In this document: in pieces, positions 55,603-64,000 of the stretch
Layout of the letters: each line of letters begins with the position of its first letter
Numbering within the stretch: position 1 is the stretch's first letter
Source: Caulobacteraceae bacterium
GTDB taxonomy: Bacteria > Pseudomonadota > Alphaproteobacteria > Caulobacterales > Caulobacteraceae
Reading direction: 5' to 3'
NCBI GenBank assembly: GCA_947475415.1
Contig: CANJLH010000010.1
Coordinates: forward strand, 56,521-120,520
Length of the DNA: 64,000 nt
The notes under the pieces: generated by a model
Told to the model about the DNA's origin: nothing
Databases searched by the model: none
What the model saw: only the letters and a program-made list of their open reading frames with translations
Program-made: the position numbers and the translations under genes

Positions 55603-56094
55603 TCAGTCCTGGGCCTGATCGGCGGCGGCGCGCATGGCGGCTAGGTCGAGCCTGCGCATGCCGAACATGGCCTGCAGGGCGCGATTCCTGCGGCCAGGAT
55701 CAGGATCGGCAATCAGGTCGCTCAGGCCCTTGGGAACCAATTGCCAGGAGACGCCGAACCGGTCCTTGCACCAGCCGCACTGGCCTTCCTCGCCGCCATC
55801 GGCGGTGATGGCGGCCCACAGCCGATCGGCCTCGGCCTGGCCCTCGCAGGACACCGACAAGGAAAAGGCCTCGCTGTGTTGGTATTGCGGGCCGCCGTTC
55901 AGGGCCTGATAGGTCTGGCCGTCCAGGGTGAACTCCGCGACCAGGGCGGTCCCGGCCGGAAACGGCGCGCCTTCGCCATAGCGGCTCACCGACAGGATGG
56001 CGCTGTTCTCGATCAGGGAGACATAGAAGTTCGCGGCATCCTCGGCCTGGCCGTTGAACCAAAGGCAGGGGGATATTTTCGACATCGGGTTCAC
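55603..56094 (-). CDS. PhnB-like VOC family protein
   Basis: A 163-residue VOC protein of the subgroup often labelled 3-demethylubiquinone methyltransferase-like or PhnB. It has ISPCLWFNGQAEDAANFYVS at the start, FTLDGQTYQALNGGPQYQHS in the middle, and GWCKDRFGVSWQLVPKGLSD. The ending MFGMRRLDLAAMRAAAD is a family C-terminal helix. Methyltransferase activity is not expected from this fold. Its ATG overlaps the TetR stop (ATGA), so it is translated together with the repressor as the second gene of the operon. Confidence 0.87.
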   Translation of the reverse strand: MNPMSKISPCLWFNGQAEDAANFYVSLIENSAILSVSRYGEGAPFPAGTALVAEFTLDGQTYQALNGGPQYQHSEAFSLSVSCEGQAEADRLWAAITADGGEEGQCGWCKDRFGVSWQLVPKGLSDLIADPDPGRRNRALQAMFGMRRLDLAAMRAAADQAQD

Positions 56095-56699
56095 TCCTTC
56101 TTGAACAGCAGCTCGAAATAGCGTCGCAGGTGGGCTGCGCTCTCCCGGGCGATCTGCGGGCCACCGGCGGCCTTGGCCAGGATGAAGCCGCCCTGCAGAA
56201 CCGCCTGGGTGTGAAGCGCCAGGCTGCGCGCCGTTGTTCCCGAAACGCCGTGCATTTCCATCGCCGCGGCGAGATCGGCCTCAAGTGTCGCCGCGTGCCC
56301 GAAGATCGAGGCCTCGCAGGCCGCCCTGATCGCGTCGCTGGAGCCAAACGCCTCCTGCACCATGGTTCCGGCCAGGCAAGTGAACTCGGCCGGGTCGCCG
56401 TCCAGCAGCAGGCTGCGGAAATCGATATAGGCCAGCACCCTGTCCAGGGGATCGTCCGGCGCGTGATAGGGCGCGCCGGCGAACAAGGCCCCTGTGCTCT
56501 CGGTCCAGAACTGCGCCGCCGCCACCCCCAGGGCTTCCTTGGAGGCGAAGTGGTGGAAGAAGGCGCCTTTGGTCACCCCCGCGGCGCGGCAGAGTTCGTC
56601 CACCGAGGTGGCCGCGAACCCCTTGGCCCGGATCATGTCCCGCGCGGCCTCAAGAAGGCGGGTGCGCGCGGTGGGAGACTTGGCTGGCGCAGTCGTCAT
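56091..56699 (-). CDS. TetR family repressor of the VOC/DUF operon
   Basis: A 202-residue TetR-type regulator. The HTH reads TRLLEAARDMIRAKGFAATS, VDELCRAAGVTKGAFFHHF and SKEALGVAAAQFW. The GAFFHHF variant and the AEFTCLAGTMVQEAF segment resemble AcrR/NemR-like regulators that sense electrophiles, including a conserved-looking Cys. The ATG was preferred to a TTG two codons upstream. A near-perfect 22-base palindrome lies 7 bases upstream of the ATG and overlaps the likely promoter, so self-repression of the whole operon is probable. The C-terminal half is helical with no identified ligand. Confidence 0.93.
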   Translation of the reverse strand: MTTAPAKSPTARTRLLEAARDMIRAKGFAATSVDELCRAAGVTKGAFFHHFASKEALGVAAAQFWTESTGALFAGAPYHAPDDPLDRVLAYIDFRSLLLDGDPAEFTCLAGTMVQEAFGSSDAIRAACEASIFGHAATLEADLAAAMEMHGVSGTTARSLALHTQAVLQGGFILAKAAGGPQIARESAAHLRRYFELLFKKE

Positions 56700-56704
56700 G
56701 ACCA

Positions 56705-56733
56705 AAACATACCAACCGGTCGGTATGTGTCAA
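56705..56733 (-). promoter_or_regulatory. TetR operator overlapping the operon promoter
   Basis: ACATACC-N8-GGTATGT (56707-56728) is a palindrome with 20 of 22 positions symmetric; its centre holds ACCGGT. On the minus strand TTGACA (56733-56728) and TATGTT (56711-56706), 16 bases apart, form a promoter fully covered by the palindrome. Predicted transcription start falls at or next to the ATG, which suggests a leaderless message. Confidence 0.7.
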
Positions 56734-56784
56734 GCCCCGATTCGGCCTTCCTCCGAATCCGCACGCCCGCCATAAGCCCTGCCT

Positions 56785-58620
<1,836 letters not shown>

Positions 58621-58705
58621 GCCCGCCCGCGCCAAGCCGGTTGAGCCCGGCCGGATCTGACCCCATTCTCCCGGCCGTCATCACCCCGCGAGAGAAAAAC
58701 CCGCC

Positions 58706-59533
58706 ATGGCCAACGTCACCGAGCTTGAGACCATCACCATCGAACACCGCGGGGAGGTCGACTGGCTGACCCTCAACCGTCCCGATTCCCTTAACGCCAT
58801 CAACGCCCAGATGACCAAGGAGCTCGGCGAATATTTCGACCGTCTGTTCAATACGGCCGAGGTTCGGGTGGTGGTGATGAAGGGCGCGGGCCGGGCGTTC
58901 TGCGCCGGGGCCGACCTGAAGCAGCCCCAGGTCACCGGGGGCGAGCCCAGCGGCTATCCCTTCGGCGGCGGCTACGCCACCCAGGGCGCTATCGCCGACA
59001 TCTATGTGAAGATGCGCCGCTGCCCACAGCCGATCATTTCCCTGGTTCACGGCCCGGCCTGCGGCGGCGGCTTCGCCTTCGCCCTTGCCTCCGACATCCG
59101 CATCGCCGGCGAGAGCGCGCGGATGAACGCCGCCTTCATCCGGGTGGGCCTGTCGGCCTGCGACATGGGGGTCAGCTACTTCCTGCCGCGTCTGGTGGGC
59201 GCCTCTCTGGCCGCCGAACTCATGCTCACCGGCCAGTTTATCGAGGCGCCCCGGGCGCTGGCCATAGGCCTGGTCTCCCGGGTGGTGCCGGATGCGCAGA
59301 TGGAGGCCGCCGCCCAGCCGCTGATCGACGACATGTTGTTCGCCTCGCCGCTGGGCCTGCGGCTGACCAAGGAGGGCCTGTGGGCGGCCATCGACGCCAA
59401 CAGCCTGCAGGGCGCCATGTCCATCGAGAACCGCAGCCAGCGCCTGTGCGCGCACACGCAGGAATGGGCCGAAGGCCGCAACGCCTTCATGGAGAAGCGC
59501 AAGCCGGTGTACGGGATCCCGCAGCCGGTTTGA
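58706..59533 (+). CDS. enoyl-CoA hydratase/isomerase family protein
   Basis: A 275-residue crotonase. The oxyanion-hole segments are GAGRAFCAGADLKQPQ and GPACGGGFAFALASDIRIAG. The active-site region reads FIRVGLSACDMGVSYFLPRL, a subgroup pattern with Asp in place of the classic Glu; similar sequences are common in actinobacterial and alphaproteobacterial paralogues of uncertain substrate. LGLRLTKEGLWAAIDA follows in the C-terminal helices. It lies 86 bases after recQ and is followed by a terminator-like hairpin, so it may be a single-gene unit or read through from recQ. Confidence 0.9.
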   Translation: MANVTELETITIEHRGEVDWLTLNRPDSLNAINAQMTKELGEYFDRLFNTAEVRVVVMKGAGRAFCAGADLKQPQVTGGEPSGYPFGGGYATQGAIADIYVKMRRCPQPIISLVHGPACGGGFAFALASDIRIAGESARMNAAFIRVGLSACDMGVSYFLPRLVGASLAAELMLTGQFIEAPRALAIGLVSRVVPDAQMEAAAQPLIDDMLFASPLGLRLTKEGLWAAIDANSLQGAMSIENRSQRLCAHTQEWAEGRNAFMEKRKPVYGIPQPV

Positions 59534-59868
59534 GGCGTGTAGACAGTTCGTGAAATGCGCGCGCTTCCTTAGCCCCCCTTGAAGCTAAGGAAGCATCGTA
59601 TTTTCAATGGACTGATTACCGGAAGGCGGAGACGCCGGCTTCGGCGACTCCGCGATTTTCGTGGCGTGAACCGCACCTCGGCAACCTGTGCGCGCGAACG
59701 GAGAGGTCCACCGCAGTCTAGGGCGGGGGCGGCTGAAGGGTATGAACCCTCGGCAAGCTCAAATACCAACCGAAGTCGTTTCATCCACTGTCGCCGCAAT
59801 TCCCTGAAGAAGTGCGGAACCACCAAGGCCAAGCTGCGTTGAATGAGGTGTATCTGGAAGGACACCCA
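59534..59868. other. gene-free stretch with two hairpins
   Basis: About 335 bases between the enoyl-CoA hydratase gene and the lipoprotein gene. It contains the hairpin listed at 59564-59593 and a second stem, CGGAG-A-CGCCG with CGGCG-A-CTCCG around a GCTT loop (about 59627-59652). No convincing ORF is visible. A small RNA or a long 5' leader for the lipoprotein gene is possible. Confidence 0.4.
59564..59593 (+). terminator. terminator-like hairpin after the enoyl-CoA hydratase gene
   Basis: Perfect 10-base arms CTTCCTTAGC (59564-59573) and GCTAAGGAAG (59584-59593) enclose a 10-base loop. The downstream sequence CATCGTATTTTC has only a weak T-run, so termination may be partial. Confidence 0.5.
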
Positions 59869-60267
59869 ATGAAGCGGATTGCCCTCGCCGCCACCGCCAT
59901 CGCCTTGACCGCGTGCGCGACGGGCGGAAACTATAGCGATACCTCCCGGACTTGGCGGCATTACGATTACAATCGCCCTGACCCCTCCTACGGTGGTTAT
60001 GACGCTGGCCGCTACTACCGCGAAAACGGGGCGCAGCGGGAGCGTAGCATTTCGCCGAACGAACGCGTCTATCGTGGGCAGGACGGTCGCTACTACTGCC
60101 GCCGTTCCGACGGAACGACCGGCCTGATCGTCGGCGCAATCGCAGGCGGGGCCTTGGGCAACATGATCGCGCCAGGTGGATCAGAGACCTTGGGAACTAT
60201 CTTGGGCGCCGGCGCGGGCGCCATGGCGGGGCGGGCGATTGACCGCAAGGACGCTCGCTGCCGGTAG
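59869..60267 (+). CDS. glycine zipper lipoprotein
   Basis: A 132-residue lipoprotein. The signal ends in a lipobox (ALAATAIALTACATGG; LTAC). The middle is polar and Tyr/Arg-rich (RTWRHYDYNRPDPSYGGYD, RVYRGQDGRYYCRRSDG). The C-terminal third is a glycine zipper membrane segment: GLIVGAIAGGALGNMIAPGG and GTILGAGAGAMAGRAIDRKD, as in Rickettsia 17 kDa surface antigen-like proteins. The ATG follows GGAAGGA at the right spacing, which decides the start. An envelope-stabilising role is common in relatives; none is proven here. Confidence 0.85.
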   Translation: MKRIALAATAIALTACATGGNYSDTSRTWRHYDYNRPDPSYGGYDAGRYYRENGAQRERSISPNERVYRGQDGRYYCRRSDGTTGLIVGAIAGGALGNMIAPGGSETLGTILGAGAGAMAGRAIDRKDARCR

Positions 60268-60350
60268 GGGCCTGAGTTCCTTGGGCGGGATTCCGGCGAC
60301 AGGATATCGCGCCCCCATGCAGCTACAGAAATGAGCACCCCAAAAGGGGA

Positions 60351-60380
60351 GAAGCCCCCGACGTTTCCGGCGGGGGCTTC
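60351..60380 (-). terminator. terminator of tRNA-Ala
   Basis: The 10-base perfect stem GAAGCCCCCG (60351-60360) with CGGGGGCTTC (60371-60380) lies directly after the tRNA 3' end on the minus strand and is followed by TCCCCTTTTGG. The T-run is short. Confidence 0.55.
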
Positions 60381-60381
60381 A

Positions 60382-60457
60382 TGGTGGAGCTAAGCGGAGT
60401 CGAACCGCTGACCTCTTGAATGCCATTCAAGCGCTCTACCAACTGAGCTATAGCCCC
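60382..60457 (-). tRNA. tRNA-Ala (anticodon GGC)
   Basis: A 76-base tRNA including an encoded CCA end. The acceptor stem pairs GGGGCTA with TAGCTCC (one G-T pair); the D arm is GCTC-AGTTGGTA-GAGC; the anticodon arm is CTTGA-ATGGCAT-TCAAG with anticodon GGC, so it reads GCC and GCU alanine codons; the T arm has GGTTCGACTCC. All conserved positions (T54-T55-C56, the 18-19 GG) are present. It lies between the lipoprotein and the FYDLN protein genes. Confidence 0.97.
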
Positions 60458-60504
60458 GAGGTCTTCGGGTTCCCGGATGGCCGAGGCTGGCCGGGAAGGC
60501 GCGG

Positions 60505-60533
60505 AACCTATTGAACCCGCAGCCCTGGATCAA
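60505..60533 (-). promoter_or_regulatory. candidate promoter of tRNA-Ala
   Basis: On the minus strand TTGATC (60533-60528), a 17-base spacer and TAGGTT (60510-60505) lie about 48 bases before the tRNA 5' end. Confidence 0.35.
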
Positions 60534-60557
60534 GCCCGAAGGCGGGTAAAAAACCGA

Positions 60558-61022
60558 TCAGGTGTCGTCGTCGGCGCCTGGAAGGCCATCGATCTCGGAT
60601 TCATCGAACTCGTCGTCGTCATCCTCCAGGAACGGAACGTCGGAGTCCTCCTCCTCGAGTTCCTCATCTTCGGAGAAGCCGGCCAGTTCGTCTTCTGGCG
60701 GAGCGACCACGCCTGGTTCGCCGTCCTCGTCGTCGACCACCAGCAGAGCGTCTTCGTCCACGCCTTCGTCCAGGGCGGGGGCGCCGGCGTCCTCCTCCTC
60801 ATCATCGTCGTCGATGATCGGGGGCGTATCGGCCTGATCCTCGCGCTCTTCCTCGACCTCGGGGGCCACGGCGCGGATGCGGGTGCGCCGGGTGCGCACG
60901 GCCTCATCGGGGTCGAAGGCATGCTGGCATTTCGGGCAGACGGCAGGGCGGCGAGTCAAGTCGTAGAACTTCGCCTGGCAGTTCGGGCAAATCTGTTTGG
61001 AGCCCAGCTCGGGTTTGGCCAA
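60558..61022 (-). CDS. FYDLN acid domain protein (TIGR02300 type)
   Basis: A 154-residue protein of a family typical of alphaproteobacteria. The N-terminal 50 residues contain [20 protein letters not shown], then [20 protein letters not shown], giving a four-Cys zinc-ribbon-like site around the FYDL motif that names the family. The rest is extremely acidic (runs of Asp and Glu such as [25 protein letters not shown]), so most of the protein is probably disordered. The function is unknown. It is divergent from aroA. Confidence 0.92.
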   Translation of the reverse strand: MAKPELGSKQICPNCQAKFYDLTRRPAVCPKCQHAFDPDEAVRTRRTRIRAVAPEVEEEREDQADTPPIIDDDDEEEDAGAPALDEGVDEDALLVVDDEDGEPGVVAPPEDELAGFSEDEELEEEDSDVPFLEDDDDEFDESEIDGLPGADDDT

Positions 61023-61150
61023 AGGGGGTTCCTCTGAAGGCGTCTAGGAATGTCCGGCGCGCGGGAGGCGGCTCCCTTGCCACGCGCGGGGGCGGCTGTC
61101 AAAACCTTCGCGGCCCGGGTTCGGCGGGCGAATCCGGAGGCGCGATTTCC

Positions 61151-62476
61151 ATGACCGCGGCAGGACTGAGCGCACGCCGCGGCGGCCCCCTGAAAGGGGT
61201 GGTGCGCGCGCCCGGCGACAAATCGATTTCCCACCGCGCCTTGATCCTTGGCGCGCTGGCCAATGGCGTCACCGAAATCGAGGGTTTGCTGGAGGGCGAC
61301 GACGTTTTACGCACCGCCGCGGCCATGCGCGCTTTCGGCGCGGCGGTGGAGCAACTGGGCCCCGGCCGCTGGCGGGTTACGGGACAGGGCGGGTTTTCCG
61401 AACCCGCCGATGTGGTGGACTGCGGCAACGCCGGCACCGGGGTGCGTCTGATCATGGGGGCGGCGGCGGGCTTTGACCTGGCGGCGGCGTTCACGGGCGA
61501 TGTGTCGCTGCGGGGGCGGCCGATGAACCGGGTGCTGAAGCCGCTGGGTGAAATGGGCGCCTCCTGGGTCTGCCGCGCCGGCGGGAGGTTGCCGCTGATG
61601 TTGAAGGGCGGCGGGTTGCGGGGCCTCCACTACCGCCTGCCGGAGCCTTCGGCGCAGGTGAAGTCGGCGGTGCTGCTGGCCGGGCTCAATGCGGCGGGGG
61701 AGACAGTGGTGATCGAGCCGGAGGCCACCCGCGACCATACCGAGCGGATGCTGCGAGCCTTCGGCGCACGGGTGGAGGTGACCGACGCCGCTGGCGACGG
61801 GCGCACAATCCGGCTGGCGCCCGGCCAAAAGCTCACCGGTGCGGACATCATGGTCCCCGGAGATCCGTCCTCGGCGGCCTTCCCCATCGTGGCGGCGCTG
61901 ATCACCCCGGGTTCGGAGGTGACGGTGGGGGGCGTGCTGCTCAATCCCCTGCGCACCGGCCTGTTTGCGACCCTGACCGAAATGGGGGCGGACCTGAGGT
62001 ATGCGAACCTGCGCGAGGCGGGCGGCGAGCCGGTGGGCGACGTCACCGCGCGCTTCTCGCCCCTTAAGGGCGTCGATGTCCCGCCGGAGCGGGCGCCCTC
62101 GATGATCGACGAATATCCCATCCTGGCGGTGGCCGCGGCCTTCGCCGAGGGGCCGACCCGGATGCGGGGCATCGGCGAGCTGCGGGTAAAGGAAAGCGAC
62201 CGGATCGCCCTGATGGCGGCGGGGCTCGCCGCCTGTGGCGTCGCAGTGGAGGAAGAGCCGGCGGGGCTGATCGTGATGGGCGCCCAGCGCGCCAATCACC
62301 CCGTGGCCGGCGGAGGAAAGGTCACCACACACGGCGATCACCGCATCGCCATGTCGCATTTGGTGCTGGGGTTGGCGGCGGAGGGGGCGGTGTCGGTGGA
62401 CGAACCGGGCATGATCGCCACCAGTTTCCCAGGATTCATGGACCTGATGCGCGGACTGGGCGGGGACATCGGGTGA
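61151..62476 (+). CDS. aroA: 3-phosphoshikimate 1-carboxyvinyltransferase (EPSP synthase)
   Basis: Transfers the enolpyruvyl group of PEP to shikimate 3-phosphate in aromatic amino acid synthesis. The 441 residues have [18 protein letters not shown] (substrate-binding Lys, Ser, Arg), [18 protein letters not shown] (PEP site), [52 protein letters not shown] with the catalytic Asp, and [15 protein letters not shown]. The NAGTGVRL form (Ala after the first Gly region) resembles class II enzymes as in Agrobacterium CP4. It overlaps cmk by GTGA; the aroA-cmk-rpsA order is classical. Confidence 0.96.
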   Translation: MTAAGLSARRGGPLKGVVRAPGDKSISHRALILGALANGVTEIEGLLEGDDVLRTAAAMRAFGAAVEQLGPGRWRVTGQGGFSEPADVVDCGNAGTGVRLIMGAAAGFDLAAAFTGDVSLRGRPMNRVLKPLGEMGASWVCRAGGRLPLMLKGGGLRGLHYRLPEPSAQVKSAVLLAGLNAAGETVVIEPEATRDHTERMLRAFGARVEVTDAAGDGRTIRLAPGQKLTGADIMVPGDPSSAAFPIVAALITPGSEVTVGGVLLNPLRTGLFATLTEMGADLRYANLREAGGEPVGDVTARFSPLKGVDVPPERAPSMIDEYPILAVAAAFAEGPTRMRGIGELRVKESDRIALMAAGLAACGVAVEEEPAGLIVMGAQRANHPVAGGGKVTTHGDHRIAMSHLVLGLAAEGAVSVDEPGMIATSFPGFMDLMRGLGGDIG

Positions 62477-63123
62477 CCACCGCCTTCGTGATCACCGTCG
62501 ATGGGCCGGCGGCGTCGGGCAAGGGGACGCTGGCGGTGCGGCTGGCGGCGGACTACGGCCTGCCAATGCTGGACTCCGGCCTGCTCTACCGAGCGGTGGC
62601 GGTGAGCCTGCAGAGGGCGGGTGGCGATCTCGACGATCAGGATGCAGCGGCGGCGGTCGCGCGCGGGCTCGACGCTGCGGCCCTGGATGATCCGGCCTTT
62701 CGCAGCCGCGCGGCCGGTGAGGCGGCCAGCCGGGTGGCGGCGCATCCCGCGGTGCGTGCGGCCCTGCTCGACCTGCAGCGCGCGTTCGCGGCGCAGCCGG
62801 GCGGGGCGGTGCTGGACGGCCGAGACATGGGAACCGTGATCTGCCCACAGGCGCCGGCGAAGCTCTTTGTAACGGCCCGGCCCGAAGTGCGCGCCCAGCG
62901 TCGCTGGCGCCAGCTGGCGACCCAAGGCGAGGGGGTGAGTTTCGAGGACGTGCTGGCCGATATCGGGGTGCGCGACGCTCGGGACTCCGGCCGCGCCGCC
63001 TCGCCGATGCGGCCGGCCCCAGACGCCGTCTTGCTGGACACCAGTGAAATGACTATAGAGCAGGCCGCCGATGCGGCCCGCCGCATCGTTGAGGCGGCGC
63101 GCGCCGGTTGGGTGAACTCCTAG
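62473..63123 (+). CDS. cmk: cytidylate kinase
   Basis: Phosphorylates CMP and dCMP with ATP. The 216 residues begin with a GTG that overlaps the aroA stop and encode [20 protein letters not shown] (P-loop), [20 protein letters not shown] (CMP binding), [20 protein letters not shown] and [13 protein letters not shown], with [20 protein letters not shown] in the lid and C-terminal region. Length and motif spacing are standard. It precedes rpsA by 161 bases. Confidence 0.95.
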   Translation: MTTAFVITVDGPAASGKGTLAVRLAADYGLPMLDSGLLYRAVAVSLQRAGGDLDDQDAAAAVARGLDAAALDDPAFRSRAAGEAASRVAAHPAVRAALLDLQRAFAAQPGGAVLDGRDMGTVICPQAPAKLFVTARPEVRAQRRWRQLATQGEGVSFEDVLADIGVRDARDSGRAASPMRPAPDAVLLDTSEMTIEQAADAARRIVEAARAGWVNS

Positions 63124-63284
63124 GCCGGCAATCCCAACGCGCCATTCCCTCTGACGGCTGCGGGCGATTCACCCGCGCGAGGTCCGCCCCGCGCCTTCGG
63201 TTTGCAACCCCTAACCTGACGCCAGGACTCCCGGCGGCCGTGATGCGGTCGCGGGTCCCGCGTCGCTCGACAAGAAAGAACCCA

Positions 63285-64000
63285 ATGGCTGACGATATGA
63301 GCCTCAACCCCACACGCGACGATTTTGCAGCATTGCTCGACGAGTCCCTCGGCGGACGCGACTTCATGGAAGGCCAGGTTGTCCACGGCAAGGTCGTGGC
63401 GATCGAAAAGGACTTCGCCATCATCGACGTCGGCCTGAAGACCGAAGGCCGCGTCCTGGTGAAGGAATTCGGTGTCGACGACGCCGGAAAGGCCACCATC
63501 AAGGTTGGCGATTCCGTCGAAGTGTTCCTCGAGCGGGTGGAGAACGCACTGGGCGAAGCGGTGATCAGCCGCGACAAGGCCCGCCGCGAAGAGGCCTGGA
63601 CGCGTCTGGAAGGCGTTTATGAGAAGAACGAGCCGGTGATGGGCGCCATCGTCGGCCGCGTGAAGGGCGGCTTCACCGTCGACCTGGGCGGCGCTTCGGC
63701 CTTCCTGCCCGGTTCGCAGGTGGATATCCGTCCGGTGCGCGACGTGGGTCCGCTGATGGGCAAGGAGCAGCCCTTCGCGATTCTGAAGATGGACCGCCCG
63801 CGCGGCAACATCGTGGTTTCCCGCCGCGCCATCCTGGAAGAAGCCCGCGCCGAACAGCGCACCGAGCTGGTCAGCCAGCTGCAGGAAGGCGAAGTGCGCG
63901 AAGGCGTGGTCAAGAACATCACCGACTACGGCGCGTTCGTGGACCTGGGCGGCATCGACGGCCTGCTGCACGTCACCGACATGAGCTGGAAGCGCGTCAA
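63285..64000 (+). CDS. rpsA: 30S ribosomal protein S1, 5' part (cut by window edge)
   Basis: The first 238 codons of S1, an RNA-binding protein that helps the ribosome load messages. The N-terminal MADDMSLNPTRDDFAALLDE is followed by a first S1 repeat (GQVVHGKVVAIEKDFAIIDV), a second from about residue 105 (GAIVGRVKGGFTVDLGGASA) and the beginning of a third (REGVVKNITDYGAFVDLGGI, DGLLHVTDMSW). Full-length alphaproteobacterial S1 has six repeats and about 560-570 residues. The ribosome site AAGAAAG is ordinary. The gene is still open at base 64000. Confidence 0.96.
   Translation, partial: MADDMSLNPTRDDFAALLDESLGGRDFMEGQVVHGKVVAIEKDFAIIDVGLKTEGRVLVKEFGVDDAGKATIKVGDSVEVFLERVENALGEAVISRDKARREEAWTRLEGVYEKNEPVMGAIVGRVKGGFTVDLGGASAFLPGSQVDIRPVRDVGPLMGKEQPFAILKMDRPRGNIVVSRRAILEEARAEQRTELVSQLQEGEVREGVVKNITDYGAFVDLGGIDGLLHVTDMSWKRV

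Noticed and set aside
60382..60457. tRNA-Ala as an attachment site for an integrated element
   Set aside because: No integrase gene or partial tRNA duplicate is visible on either side.

Overview
The window is high-GC (roughly two thirds G+C), gene-dense alphaproteobacterial chromosome. It has short intergenic gaps and many ATGA-type start/stop overlaps. The sucC-sucD-sucA-sucB-lpd block, the RamB/ScfR-type regulator beside the glyoxylate shunt, the FYDLN-acid protein, DUF2237 and two promoter-like sites of the Caulobacter GCTANAWC type all suggest Caulobacteraceae, most likely Phenylobacterium or a close relative. No 16S or other decisive marker is present, so the genus is an inference. I see no phage, transposon, integron or CRISPR array.

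Layout. 1-7 kb: 5' part of NADP-malic enzyme maeB, a DUF2237 protein, a CitE-like lyase coupled to a proline-rich exported protein, a HIT protein, malate dehydrogenase, and two membrane-anchored proteins of unknown role. 7-16 kb: the lower TCA operon sucC, an exported unknown protein, sucD, sucA, sucB, lpd and a GNAT acetyltransferase. 16-21 kb: a 47-residue ORF, then xerC, DUF484 and transaldolase on the minus strand, facing priA. 21-31 kb: transport, envelope and redox genes (DHA2 exporter, TerC, acyltransferase, CHAP hydrolase, CorA, alpha/beta hydrolase with nitronate monooxygenase, an exported SOD-like protein, SnoaL-like protein, cytochrome b with a Tat lipoprotein molybdoenzyme). 31-35 kb: a class A acid phosphatase and a likely polyamine pair (deoxyhypusine-synthase-like enzyme and PLP decarboxylase). 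35-40 kb: a phosphorus-acquisition region (phnCDE-type ABC transporter, OprP-like porin, PstS-like protein) with a tandem Pho-box-like array before the porin. 40-43.5 kb: a TetR HTH fused to a glycosyltransferase, a TetR regulator, an enoyl-CoA hydratase and a Nudix hydrolase. 43.5-50 kb: fatty acid and acetate use (bifunctional beta-oxidation enzyme, malate synthase, isocitrate lyase) facing a divergent ScfR/RamB-type regulator across a palindromic site. 50-54 kb: vsr, a FAD monooxygenase, cysK and a C5 DNA methyltransferase. 54.5-56.7 kb: a five-gene TetR-led operon of VOC and DUF proteins with a clear operator. 56.8-64 kb: recQ, an enoyl-CoA hydratase, a glycine-zipper lipoprotein, tRNA-Ala(GGC), the FYDLN protein, aroA-cmk and the start of rpsA.

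How the genes work together. malate synthase, malate dehydrogenase, malic enzyme, 2-oxoglutarate dehydrogenase and succinyl-CoA synthetase link C2 and fatty-acid carbon to the TCA cycle. The regulator beside aceA probably switches the shunt. The phosphorus genes form two adjacent transcription units.

The observations I find least ordinary are the TetR-glycosyltransferase fusion, a PriA lacking one of its two zinc-binding Cys sets, a Tat-exported SOD-like protein with altered gateway residues, an exported unknown protein set between sucC and sucD, a Tat lipoprotein form of a YedYZ-like system, and the tightly packed TetR/VOC/DUF operon.
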